Source of the DNA: CAYNRG01 sp047974855
GTDB taxonomy: Bacteria > Bacillota_I > Bacilli_A > Erysipelotrichales > Erysipelotrichaceae
Length of the DNA: 64,000 bases
Reading direction: 5' to 3'
Assembly: GCA_047974855.1 (NCBI GenBank)
Contig: JBKECT010000025.1
Location: forward strand, 1-64,000
Each line of letters starts with the position of its first letter. Positions within the stretch are counted from its first letter, which is position 1. The position numbers and the translations under genes were made by a program. Shown piece after piece: positions 1 to 7,579 of this stretch. The notes under the pieces are model-generated. The model was given only the letters and a program-made list of their open reading frames with translations. It ran no database searches and was not told the origin of the DNA.

Positions 1-1137
1 TTTTCTCATTATCCATAAACAACAAGGTATTGTTGTAGCATAAAATAGGTTTGTCGGCATAGCAACAATACAATCTACTTTGTCATCTTCAATCATATTT
101 TTTCTAATAATACCTTCATTAGAAGTATCACTAGATAACGAACCGTTTGCAAGAATTGTTCCTGCAACACCTTTTTCTGGATTTAAATGATGTAGCATAT
201 GTTGTAGCCAAGCATAGTTTTGATTTCCTGTTGGAGGAACACCATATTTCCATCTTAAATCTTCTTTAAGTTTTTCTCCACCCCAATCAGATTCGTTAAA
301 AGGAGGATTTGCTAATATATAATCTGCTTTTAAGGTTTTGTGTAAATCATTATGAAATGTATCAGCATTGTATCCACCTAGATTACCATCAATTTGTCTT
401 ATTGCTAAATTCATTTTAGCAAGTTTCCAAGTAGTAGGATTAGATTCTTGTCCGTACATTGCTATATCATTTATATTTCCTTGATGCTCTTGTATAAACC
501 TTGATGATTGAACAAACATTCCACCTGAACCACAAGCAGGATCATATACTCTACCATTAAATGGTTCAATCATTTCAACTAATGTCCTTACCAAACAAGC
601 AGGAGTATAAAATTGTCCACCATTTTTTCCCTCAGCTGATGCAAATTTACTTATACAGTATTCATATACTCTACCAAGCATATCCATTTCTTTTGCTTTG
701 TTTGTAGCCATATCTAAATTTGTAAATAATGTAACTAATTCTCCAAGTTTTGTTTTATCTAATTCAGGCCTAGAATAATTTTTATTTAGAACTCCCTTTA
801 GACTTGTGTTAGACTTTTCGATTTCTTCCATAGCATTATCAATTACTTTTCCTATTTCAGGACTATTAGCAGATTGTTTTATATGTTCCCATCTTGATTC
901 TTTTGGAACCCAGAAAATATTTTCAGATGTATATTCATCTTTATCCTCTTCATCCGCGTAAGTATCTTCTTTTAATTCAGCATATTTTATTTCAAAAGAA
1001 TCAGATACATATTTTAAAAATATTAAACCCAATACAACATGTTTATATTCTCCGGCATCCATACTTCCTCTAAGTTTATCTGCCGCTTGCCATAGTTTAT
1101 CTTCATATCCTAACATAGTGCTATTATTTTCTTTCAA
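1..1137 (-). CDS. hsdM: Type I restriction-modification methylase subunit HsdM, C-terminus cut by window edge
   Basis: N6-adenine methyltransferase subunit of a type I restriction-modification enzyme; with HsdS it methylates the recognition site. The visible 379 codons hold the helical HsdM N-terminal domain (start MKENNSTMLGYEDKLWQ), then the Rossmann fold with the SAM motif DPACGSGGMF and the catalytic NPPF motif (ILANPPFNESDWGG). The rest runs off the window, so hsdS and hsdR cannot be seen. The start is a TTG at 1137, chosen because a perfect AGGAGG (1145-1150) lies 7 bases upstream; the next candidate, ATG at 1116, has no such site. It follows the OLD-family gene by 16 bases, so the two are almost certainly co-transcribed. 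Family assignment is firm; activity depends on parts outside the window. Confidence 0.95.
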   Translation of the reverse strand, partial: MKENNSTMLGYEDKLWQAADKLRGSMDAGEYKHVVLGLIFLKYVSDSFEIKYAELKEDTYADEEDKDEYTSENIFWVPKESRWEHIKQSANSPEIGKVIDNAMEEIEKSNTSLKGVLNKNYSRPELDKTKLGELVTLFTNLDMATNKAKEMDMLGRVYEYCISKFASAEGKNGGQFYTPACLVRTLVEMIEPFNGRVYDPACGSGGMFVQSSRFIQEHQGNINDIAMYGQESNPTTWKLAKMNLAIRQIDGNLGGYNADTFHNDLHKTLKADYILANPPFNESDWGGEKLKEDLRWKYGVPPTGNQNYAWLQHMLHHLNPEKGVAGTILANGSLSSDTSNEGIIRKNMIEDDKVDCIVAMPTNLFYATTIPCCLWIMRK

Positions 1138-1153
1138 TTTATTGCCTCCTTAT

Positions 1154-2965
1154 CTATTTTATAAATTCAAATAATTCTTTCCATTTTTCAACAGTCTCGT
1201 TATCGATTCTTATATTTCTTTGTATATACCTTCTTGCAATTAAAACTTTCCATCCTTGTGGTAATTTGTATTCATTTTCTTTACAATGCTTTTCTATTTG
1301 TTTGATTATACTTTCTTTATTCTTATTATCGTATTCAAATTCTTCCTCTAATCTAAACTCTCTATTGAATGATTCTGCTATTTCAATTTTATTCATGAAG
1401 TCTTCTATTTCTGCATCTTCTGTTTCACTTATCATAAAATTATTTATATTAAGTATTTTACTTTCTTCAGTTGCATACAAATTTTTCTTTAATGATTTTT
1501 CTTTTTCTTTACCGGATACATCATTATCAATAATTACAAAAGGTAGTTCATCACTATTACCGGTTATTAAAGAAACAACAGGTTTTATATTTTTAGTGCC
1601 ATCAACAGGCATAAAAACCAACTCTTCTGTACTAATGAAATTTTCATTTTTCATAAGATATCTTTTAATGTAAGTCAAGTAGATCTGATCAGAAACACCT
1701 TCCACTATAATCGGTTTACAACCAATAAGCATTGTATCTGATACAGTTATTCCAATTGCAGAATTAATTGGATAAATTGATTTTTTTGCAAATGTTTTAT
1801 TTATTTGTAAATCATCTGATATCTTTGTAATTCCGTCATTATCAAAATAGACCACTTTAGTTTGAGTTATATTCATTGAATCTACTAAAAATGGTGAGTG
1901 CGTGGTATAAATCAATTGATTGTTTTTTGATAATTCATTAAAGAAAAGAGACAAATCTTTTTGTGCCATCGGATGCAAAGTATGCCCTGGTTCATCAAGC
2001 AACAATATCGCATTTTTATGCTTATTTTTTGTTTCTGACATAAATATTAAATAAAAACTAAAAAACCATTGTAATCCACTACTTCTGCTTTCTAATTCAA
2101 TTTTATCTGGTCGAATTTCATCTCTGACCCAAATCCTAAAATAATCTCCATCCACTGAAAAATCAAAATTATAATTTCCTTGTTTCCACCATTGTTTAAA
2201 GTTCTTAGTAAGATCAGTAGCAGCAGAATCTAATAAAATTTCTCTTTCCTTTTTCTTTTCTTTTTCAACATTAATTATCGCTTCAGTTTTAGCATTTCCA
2301 GGAGAATTTTCACGTCCTAACTCTAATATTTTCTGAGGAGTCAAATTAATATAATCAAATAGAATTTTCATTGTTTTAACTTTATTTTTTGTTTTTTCTG
2401 ATAGACTGTCATATTTATCTACATTTGTTATAATTGTAGGCAAATGTAATTCAGCATCTAAATTTGCATAAGAAGCGTAATAAATGAAAACTGGTAAATC
2501 ATCGTTTTTATTATTAATGTGTGTCCAATTCTCTTCAGCATCTAAATTGTCTAAATTATTTGATACATAGCATTCAAGTTTGTTACTATAATATCTACGA
2601 TATTTCAGATACTTCCATTCTTCTTCTATAGTTTCTTTTACTTCTATAGTATGACCTTCTTCGTTTAATTCATTTTTTATTATTTCTTTTTTAGTGAATA
2701 TAGGTGTCTCACTTTCAAAACAAGCTTCAACAAAATATTTATTATCTAAAATTTCTCTATCTTGAGAAAATTTACTTCTAGGATAATCTAACATTGGATT
2801 TACTTTAATCTCACTATCTGCTGAATTTAATTTTAATAATGCAGTAATTACATTTGTTTTCCCTGATTCATTGACTCCAACTAAACATGAAATATCGTCT
2901 ATTGTTAGCCAATTGGTATCTTCTATTGTTTTATAATCTTTTACTCTAAATTTAATAAGTCTCAT
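1154..2965 (-). CDS. OLD-family ATP-dependent endonuclease (AAA ATPase plus TOPRIM)
   Basis: 603 aa. The N-terminal SMC/ABC-like ATPase has Walker A GVNESGKT near residue 30 and Walker B LLLDEPGHTLHP near 325, followed by an H-loop-like TTHSPF. The C-terminal third is a TOPRIM nuclease domain with the conserved acidic set: IIVEGVSD near 425 and the DND of FVIIDNDVSG near 480. All catalytic acids are present, so it should be an active class 1 OLD-type nuclease. OLD nucleases are phage-defence proteins (P2 Old, GajA of Gabija). No UvrD-like GajB partner is visible here; the downstream partner is hsdM, which resembles the RloA-type AAA genes embedded in some type I loci. Start ATG has an AGGAGG 8 bases upstream and a good promoter at 3029-3057. 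Confidence 0.9.
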   Translation of the reverse strand: MRLIKFRVKDYKTIEDTNWLTIDDISCLVGVNESGKTNVITALLKLNSADSEIKVNPMLDYPRSKFSQDREILDNKYFVEACFESETPIFTKKEIIKNELNEEGHTIEVKETIEEEWKYLKYRRYYSNKLECYVSNNLDNLDAEENWTHINNKNDDLPVFIYYASYANLDAELHLPTIITNVDKYDSLSEKTKNKVKTMKILFDYINLTPQKILELGRENSPGNAKTEAIINVEKEKKKEREILLDSAATDLTKNFKQWWKQGNYNFDFSVDGDYFRIWVRDEIRPDKIELESRSSGLQWFFSFYLIFMSETKNKHKNAILLLDEPGHTLHPMAQKDLSLFFNELSKNNQLIYTTHSPFLVDSMNITQTKVVYFDNDGITKISDDLQINKTFAKKSIYPINSAIGITVSDTMLIGCKPIIVEGVSDQIYLTYIKRYLMKNENFISTEELVFMPVDGTKNIKPVVSLITGNSDELPFVIIDNDVSGKEKEKSLKKNLYATEESKILNINNFMISETEDAEIEDFMNKIEIAESFNREFRLEEEFEYDNKNKESIIKQIEKHCKENEYKLPQGWKVLIARRYIQRNIRIDNETVEKWKELFEFIK

Positions 2966-3028
2966 GAAAATTTCCTCCTAAAATTTTGGGTTGTTTAGTG
3001 TTTCCAAAACATTCAATTTATATCAAAA

Positions 3029-3057
3029 ATTATATCATAAAAACTTTAAATTCACAA
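3029..3057 (-). promoter_or_regulatory. Sigma-A promoter of the OLD-hsdM operon
   Basis: Minus strand TTGTGA (3052-3057), 17-base spacer, TATAAT (3029-3034), about 65 bases before the start codon. It allows the nuclease and methylase genes to be expressed independently of the upstream receiver-like gene. Confidence 0.75.
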
Positions 3058-3173
3058 TAAACGACCATTTTTTATTTTCTATTAGAATTGAATAATTTTT
3101 CTTTGATTCAGTATATTATAAATAAACTATAAACATCTAATTATTCTAAATATATTTTATTAATAATTTAAAA

Positions 3174-3806
3174 TTAAAACTTAAAAATATTTATTAAAAT
3201 TTTTTCGAATTTCTTGATATTTGCACCTTTTTCTAAATACTCATCAAATTTTAATTCATTTAGAAAATAATTTCTTTTATCGAATTCAATTGTATGAACT
3301 ATAATCGGTATATTGAACTCTTCAAGTGATTTCAAACTACATAGAACATCTTTACCATATTTAAGATTACCTTGTTTATAGATATTGTTAGTAAAGATAA
3401 TATCATAACTTTCACCAGCGTTAATTTTCTCTATTATTTCATCACCTGTTTGCACAATATCAACCTCTATACCTAAACTACACAGTTTTTCTTTTGTTAC
3501 TTCTGCTGAAAAGCTATTATAATTTCCTATAAGTGCCTTTTTACCACTAAAAATCGGATTATATGTCAACTCTTCTTTACTTAACAATTTATCTAATTCT
3601 TCATCTTCATTTTCGCATAGATAACTGTTTGTAATATTTTTACGATTTTTTTCTTCAATAATAAACTTAATATTTTTATCTATATTATATAGTTTGTTTT
3701 GAATTAATTTGTACTCAATTAATAAATGGTCAATTCTTTTAAATGTGCAATAAAACATAATCAAAGCAATAATAATGATAAAAATAACTACCATAGTAAT
3801 AAACAT
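3174..3806 (-). CDS. Membrane-anchored degenerate receiver-domain protein
   Basis: 210 aa. One N-terminal membrane helix (residues about 3-23, almost all I/V/M/F), a charged helical segment, then a fold reading as a response-regulator receiver (about 88-210). Against a normal receiver, the first strand reads KKALIGNYN where KKILIVDDN is expected, and the phospho-acceptor strand reads YDIIFTNN, so the acidic pair and the phosphorylated Asp are lost (Asp to Asn). The switch Thr (PIIVHT) and the late Lys (YLEK) remain. I infer a pseudo-receiver used for protein-protein contact rather than phosphotransfer. No output domain is present. It lies upstream of the OLD-hsdM operon on the same strand and divergently from the XRE regulator. 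RBS AAGGGTG. Function unknown. Confidence 0.7.
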   Translation of the reverse strand: MFITMVVIFIIIIALIMFYCTFKRIDHLLIEYKLIQNKLYNIDKNIKFIIEEKNRKNITNSYLCENEDEELDKLLSKEELTYNPIFSGKKALIGNYNSFSAEVTKEKLCSLGIEVDIVQTGDEIIEKINAGESYDIIFTNNIYKQGNLKYGKDVLCSLKSLEEFNIPIIVHTIEFDKRNYFLNELKFDEYLEKGANIKKFEKILINIFKF

Positions 3807-3935
3807 AATTTCACCCTTTCATAACAACTTTATAACTCCATTCTAACAAAATACTACATTTTCTTGCAACAGTAGTTACTAGAAATAGAAGTGTTTATTT
3901 TATACCATAATAAATATGTATGGAGGTGTTTTATT

Positions 3936-4202
3936 ATAGCAACGAAATTTAAAAATAACACTCGTAAAAATCTTGCTAATAATTTATTATTTTTGAGATA
4001 CAAACACAATCTTTCACAAGAAAAATTAGCAGCAATGTGTGATTCTAGTGCAACATATATAAGTGCTATTGAACATGGTAAACGAAATGCATCAGTAGAC
4101 TTTTTAGATAGTGTTGCAAAAGCATTTGATGTTCCAAGTTCAAATCTTTTAATGGAAAATGAAACAGTAACTCCAAGAGTTAGAGTAGATAGCAAAAAGT
4201 AA
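3936..4202 (+). CDS. XRE-family helix-turn-helix regulator with a non-canonical start
   Basis: About 88 aa, essentially one HTH_3 (Cro/C1) domain: a helix with NLLFLRYKHNLSQEKLA, recognition part SSATYISAIEHGKR, then helices through FDVPSSNLL. Probably a DNA-binding repressor or controller protein for the neighbouring restriction/defence genes, from which it is transcribed divergently. The frame is open back to GTG at 3891, but that codon has no ribosome binding site. A clear GGAGGTG (3922-3928) instead sits inside that extension and points to ATA at 3936 (7-base gap) or ATT at 3933 (4-base gap). Either start is non-canonical, or an ancestral ATG was mutated and the gene is poorly translated. 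The domain call is firm, the start is not. Confidence 0.8.
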   Translation: MATKFKNNTRKNLANNLLFLRYKHNLSQEKLAAMCDSSATYISAIEHGKRNASVDFLDSVAKAFDVPSSNLLMENETVTPRVRVDSKK

Positions 4203-4325
4203 TTATTATTTTTTGTTTTTTTTCTACATTTTTACCATAACATATATAATGATTAAAAATATTTTTGATATTTTTTGCTAAAAATGTAATAACTTGTTTT
4301 AAACAACCCTTTATTTTATAAGGTT

Positions 4326-4442
4326 TTACAGAGGTTTTGCATAAATACGCACTACCCAATTTATTTTTGTACCAACTACACCACTTTCATTACTATCTTC
4401 TCTTTTTGCTTTTCTTTCTTTTCTTTTTTGATACATATCCAT
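4326..4442 (-). CDS. Small basic ORF, 38 codons, unrecognised
   Basis: Starts MDMYQKRKERKAKR and ends WVVRIYAKPL. AAGGGTG lies 7 bases upstream of the ATG at 4442, so it may be translated. The first half is highly charged and the second half hydrophobic. It follows the broken DUF6434 gene on the same strand in a region full of decayed genes, so it may be the surviving N-terminus of a longer protein; the RIYA-like end resembles the first strand of serine recombinases, but the match is too short to trust. Confidence 0.35.
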   Translation of the reverse strand: MDMYQKRKERKAKREDSNESGVVGTKINWVVRIYAKPL

Positions 4443-4485
4443 AATTAATCACCCTTCTCTATCAATACAAATTGTAATTTGTCAC

Positions 4486-4853
4486 TTAACTATTTAATAC
4501 TTTTAGATCCTTTCGTTCATACTTGTTATTCCCTTTTAAACTCTTTTTATATTTCCAGCATTTAATTGCATGTTCTAATTTTTTATCTTTATTATCCGCA
4601 AAAAAATCTCTTATATATATATATATATATGTGTTATATTCAAACTGTTCATCAATAATACTCTTATTTTCTTTTTATCTTCTAATATCTGAAAATATGC
4701 TTCTGTTGAATCCTTATAAGTCTTGTCAGAATTATTTTTTAACCAATTTTAAAATAATACATTAAAAGAAAAAATATTACCAATTTCATTTTTGTAAAAT
4801 TCTCTAAATGTATTTCCATCTAATTCTATATTTAATTCTGGTCTTTTTCTCAT
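4486..4853 (-). pseudogene. Broken DUF6434/SAP-type protein gene
   Basis: Minus strand from ATG 4853 (upstream AGGAG) to TAA 4486. It begins RKRPELNIEL...FREFY, like the start of SAP-domain DUF6434 proteins, then jumps directly to KNEIGNIFSFNVLF, which belongs much later in that family, so the SAP domain and linker are deleted. Next, the expected Gln codon is TAA (VLF-stop-NWLKNNSDKTYKD). About 30 codons on, one base is lost in an A-rich run (AAAAAGAAAATAAG) and the frame shifts. The new frame continues QFEYNTY...RDFFADNKDKK and CWKYKKSLKGNNKYERKDL to the stop. A TA microsatellite lengthens the middle. Family assignment is from memory of its motifs; four lesions show it is dead. Confidence 0.75.
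4612..4630. repeat. TA dinucleotide microsatellite
   Basis: Nineteen bases of alternating T and A inside the broken DUF6434 gene. Read in the shifted frame it inserts extra Tyr-Ile pairs between NTY and RDFF, where the family normally reads NTYIRDF or similar. It fits slippage expansion after loss of function. Confidence 0.8.
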
Positions 4854-4875
4854 TAGCTATCACTCCTACAAATTA

Positions 4876-5196
4876 CTATTTATATTTGTTTTCCAATAAT
4901 TTTGCTTCTTCTAAAAATTTATCAAAATCTGAATCTATCATTTTATCTTGTTTTATTTTAAATCTTTCATATTCTTTGTATGCTAGTTCTTAAGCGACCT
5001 TGTGTGATATTTTGCCTGCATTTTGCAAAATTTCCTTCTCATTGAATTATAAAAAGCATTTAGTTTCTTAACCAATCATCCATAGTCATAACATTGTGAT
5101 TTTCTGTTTGAAACTTTGCATAATCTAAATAAATTGTAACAATTCTATTTAAATTTTTAAGTTTCTTTTCCTTTAAATAATTTTTATTAAATAGTC
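4876..5196 (-). pseudogene. C-terminal remnant of a RhuM-family protein
   Basis: Pieces in two frames on the minus strand match the end of the virulence-associated RhuM family. First KKLKNLNRIVTIYLDYAKFQ and NVMTMDDWLRN, then a stop and a frame change, then EILQNAGKISHKVA, an in-frame TAA, and ELAYKEYERFKIKQDKM...DSDFDKFLEEAKLL to a final TAG at 4876. The N-terminal two thirds are absent, and the fragment begins within about 10 bases of the lepB stop codon. RhuM genes often sit beside type I restriction genes and in defence islands, which fits the neighbours here. Non-functional. Confidence 0.75.
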
Positions 5197-5203
5197 ATAC
5201 CAC

Positions 5204-5758
5204 CTATTTGACACTTCCAAATTGCTCAAAAGGATAAAAGAAAAAAGCACCTTTACTAATAACTTGTTCGATATTAAACGCCCCATAATGCCGTGAATCT
5301 TTTGAAAATGGTCTATTATCTCCTAAACAATATATTTCATCTTCACTCAACACTACTGCCGCAATATCTTCTGTAAAGTATCCTTGTTCTTCCATAGTTT
5401 CCTGATAATATGCCTCATCAAAAAAGAGTTGCTCTACAGCTATTCCATTCACATATAAAACTTCATCTTTAATCTCGATAGTTTCTCCTGGAAGGCCAAT
5501 GACTCTTTTTATTATATAGTTCTCTTCTCCTGTATCTAGCACAACAATATCAAATCGTTCAAATTCCTCCATATACGTACTTATAACACTGCTCACACCA
5601 ACACTTTGATCATAAATAGTTGGATACATTGAATTTTGACTAACACGAATAGGCTTAACAATAAACTTAGTTATGACAAATACAATGATGAAACAAATAA
5701 TTAGTATTTTAAAAAACTCAATGATTTCTTTTTTCCAGTTTATTTTATCTTTCATCAT
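5204..5758 (-). CDS. lepB: Signal peptidase I
   Basis: 184 aa, usual for Bacillota type I signal peptidases. It cleaves signal peptides from exported preproteins at the outer face of the membrane. One N-terminal membrane helix (about 15-38) is followed by the serine-lysine dyad: Ser in SQNSMYPT near residue 43 and Lys in YIIKRVIGLPGE near 84, then the box CLGDNRPFSKDSRHYG near 145. It is separated from rplS by a strong terminator and has its own extended -10 promoter, so it is a single-gene unit. The accessory region begins just after its stop codon. The ATG at 5758 follows a GGAGG; a second Met is adjacent. Confidence 0.95.
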   Translation of the reverse strand: MMKDKINWKKEIIEFFKILIICFIIVFVITKFIVKPIRVSQNSMYPTIYDQSVGVSSVISTYMEEFERFDIVVLDTGEENYIIKRVIGLPGETIEIKDEVLYVNGIAVEQLFFDEAYYQETMEEQGYFTEDIAAVVLSEDEIYCLGDNRPFSKDSRHYGAFNIEQVISKGAFFFYPFEQFGSVK

Positions 5759-5787
5759 TTATCCTCCGCTTGTCTTAATTTGTATCC

Positions 5788-5816
5788 ATCATAGCACACA
5801 ATATAATTGATTTCCA
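5788..5816 (-). promoter_or_regulatory. lepB promoter (extended -10)
   Basis: Minus strand TGGAAA (5811-5816), 17-base spacer ending in TGC, then TATGAT (5788-5793). The TG one base before the -10 compensates for the weak -35. It sits between the rplS terminator and lepB. Confidence 0.65.
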
Positions 5817-5820
5817 GACC

Positions 5821-5853
5821 ATTTAAAAAGCTCACAATTTTTATTGTGAGCTC
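5821..5853 (-). terminator. Rho-independent terminator after rplS
   Basis: Perfect 10-bp stem AGCTCACAAT / ATTGTGAGCT with a 4-base loop, followed on the minus strand by TTTTT. It ends the rpsP-khpA-rimM-trmD-rplS operon. Confidence 0.92.
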
Positions 5854-5861
5854 TCCATGTT

Positions 5862-6209
5862 TTATCTAATTTCTTTAATACGTGCTGCTTTACCAGAACG
5901 ACCACGAAGGTAAAACAATTTACTTCTTCTAACTTTACCACGACGTAACACTTCAATTTTGTCAATTAATGGTGAGTGTACTGGGAATGTTCTTTCCACC
6001 CCTACACCATTTGAAATCTTACGAACTGTAAATGTCTCTCCAATTCCACTTCCCTGTTTTACAATGACAATCCCTTCAAATGCCTGGATACGTGATTTGT
6101 CACCTTCTTTAATCCTTACGTCTACACGAACTGTGCATCCTGGACGAAAGCTAGGAACATCTGTGCGAAGTTGGTTTTTAGTAATTTCATTCACTAAATT
6201 TAAATTCAT
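5862..6209 (-). CDS. rplS: 50S ribosomal protein L19
   Basis: 115 aa, the standard L19 length, starting MNLNLVNEITKNQLRTD, with VPSFRPG, QAFEGIVI and the basic end RRSKLFYLRGRSGKAARIKE. L19 lies at the 30S-50S interface. The reading frame extends 16 codons further upstream, but AAGGAG lies 7 bases before the ATG at 6209 and the family starts there, so I use that start. It is the last gene of the rpsP operon. A 99-base gap separates it from trmD, long for this tight operon, and may hold a leader structure. Confidence 0.97.
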   Translation of the reverse strand: MNLNLVNEITKNQLRTDVPSFRPGCTVRVDVRIKEGDKSRIQAFEGIVIVKQGSGIGETFTVRKISNGVGVERTFPVHSPLIDKIEVLRRGKVRRSKLFYLRGRSGKAARIKEIR

Positions 6210-6308
6210 TTCGCTTCTCCTTTTCTTCATATGTTTTATCAAATGTTCATTCATCAAAAGATCAGCGGAACAACTGATGCCAATAGGCTTTAAAATAATA
6301 CCACACTT
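6210..6308 (-). promoter_or_regulatory. Possible rplS leader region
   Basis: Spacer between trmD and rplS. It holds a small hairpin on the minus strand (ATCAG, loop TTGTTCCG, CTGAT) some 50 bases before the start codon. Bacilli often have an autoregulatory L19 leader at this place; I cannot confirm that its consensus is met. Confidence 0.3.
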
Positions 6309-7040
6309 CTATTCATTTTTCAACTTATTTTCTTTAATTTCTCTTAGAAATTGCTCCTCTTCAACTGTTAGCTTCCTTCCATCAAGTAAGTCTGGTCTAT
6401 TTTCATAGGTGACTCTCAAGGATTCTTTAAGTCTATATTGTCTAATATTCTCATGATGTCCTGATAAAAGCACCTCTGGAACTTTTTTTCCATTACATTC
6501 AGCAGGTTTGGTATATTGTGGATACTCTAATAACCCATTTTCAAATGATTCATCTAGATGGCTATCCTCAGTAATAACCCCCTCCACAAGTCTTGCGACT
6601 GCATCCACCACAACCATCGACGCTAATTCTCCGCCCGTTAAGACATAATCACCAATGCTTAATTGTCCATCAATTTCATCTAAAATACGAGCATCTACGC
6701 CTTCATAATGTCCACAAATTAAGACAAGTTCAGTATTTTGCGCTATTTTTCGAGCCATTGCTTGTTTAAATATCTGGCCTGTTGGAGCCATAAGGAAAAC
6801 TTTGCTTTGAGCAGTTCTTACCGCTACTAGAGCTTGGTGTAGAGGCTGATATTGTAGTACCATCCCTTGTCCTCCACCAAATGGGGTATCATCCACATGT
6901 CGATGTTTATCATCGCTATAATCTCGAATATTAACACAAGAAATCTGTATTTTATCTTGCTGTTGCGCTCTTGCAATAATACTAGTTTCTAAAAAACCAG
7001 TAAACATCTCGGGAAAAAGTGTTAAAATCGTAATTTTCAT
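6309..7040 (-). CDS. trmD: tRNA (guanine-37-N1)-methyltransferase
   Basis: 243 aa SPOUT methyltransferase that makes m1G37 on tRNAs reading CNN codons and so prevents frameshifting. Signature segments: TLFPEMF near the N-terminus, DDTPFGGGQGM near 55, GHYEGVDARILDE near 115 and the trefoil-knot SIGDYVLTGGEL near 132. It overlaps the rimM stop by 4 bases, so the two are translationally coupled. Lies in the universal rpsP-rimM-trmD-rplS order. Confidence 0.97.
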   Translation of the reverse strand: MKITILTLFPEMFTGFLETSIIARAQQQDKIQISCVNIRDYSDDKHRHVDDTPFGGGQGMVLQYQPLHQALVAVRTAQSKVFLMAPTGQIFKQAMARKIAQNTELVLICGHYEGVDARILDEIDGQLSIGDYVLTGGELASMVVVDAVARLVEGVITEDSHLDESFENGLLEYPQYTKPAECNGKKVPEVLLSGHHENIRQYRLKESLRVTYENRPDLLDGRKLTVEEEQFLREIKENKLKNE

Positions 7041-7543
7041 AATAATCCCTCAATCACTTTTACAATAACTTTTTTATTATCTGAATCAACCTCAGCAATA
7101 AATTGTTCAATAAATGGCACAAGAGCATTAATCCCATCGTCACTGACAATGCGTAAGTAATTTGATGTTGTTCCCGATTCTACTTGTTTAACATAGCCAA
7201 GATGATTTCCGTTTTCATCAAAAACTTCAAATCCTTTTAGTTCAAAGTAATAAAATTCACCTTTCGCTAACTTATGTAACTGCTCCACATCCACAAAAAG
7301 TTCACATTCTTTATACAGCTCCACATCATTAATTGTTTCATCCCCTTTAAAGCGAATTAAAAAATGATCTTTGTGCTCCCTACAAGATTTTATCACTTTT
7401 TCAATAGATTGGCTCTTCCCTTCGAGGTAAACCCTCTTACTCGGTCCAAACCGTACTTCTGGAAAATCAGTAAAGCTCTTTACCTTAACTTCACCTTGCA
7501 AGCCAAATGTATTAACTATTTTCCCAACTCTTATCTTTTCCAT
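7037..7543 (-). CDS. rimM: 16S rRNA processing/ribosome maturation factor RimM
   Basis: 168 aa. The N-terminal RimM beta-barrel begins IRVGKIVNTFGLQGEVKV; the C-terminal PRC-barrel contains FYYFELKGFEVFDENG and ALVPFIEQFI. It binds S19 and helps mature the 30S head. It ends in a 4-base overlap with trmD. An RBS GGAGG lies a few bases before the ATG. No unusual features. Confidence 0.96.
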   Translation of the reverse strand: MEKIRVGKIVNTFGLQGEVKVKSFTDFPEVRFGPSKRVYLEGKSQSIEKVIKSCREHKDHFLIRFKGDETINDVELYKECELFVDVEQLHKLAKGEFYYFELKGFEVFDENGNHLGYVKQVESGTTSNYLRIVSDDGINALVPFIEQFIAEVDSDNKKVIVKVIEGLL

Positions 7544-7579
7544 AGGACCTCCATTTAAGAAAAAGGATGCTTCTGCATC

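Noticed and set aside
1266..1673. 135-codon plus-strand reading frame
   Set aside because: Antisense to the TOPRIM part of the OLD nuclease; Ser/Leu-rich shadow translation.
3863..3890. ACTAC-N14-GTAGT and TAGTTACTA as XRE operators
   Set aside because: Arms of only 4-5 bases in AT-rich DNA and no second copy; too weak to call.
3854..4195. 113-codon minus-strand reading frame
   Set aside because: Antisense to the XRE domain; the plus-strand frame gives a clear helix-turn-helix.
4523..4993. Two plus-strand frames in the region after the XRE gene
   Set aside because: They are the reverse of the decayed DUF6434 and RhuM genes, which make sense only on the minus strand.
1..5200. Intact transposon, integrase or attachment site bounding the accessory region
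   Set aside because: No transposase, integrase, terminal inverted repeats or tRNA gene could be found in the visible part.
5959..6408. 149-codon plus-strand reading frame across rplS and trmD
   Set aside because: Antisense to two conserved genes and without family-like sequence.
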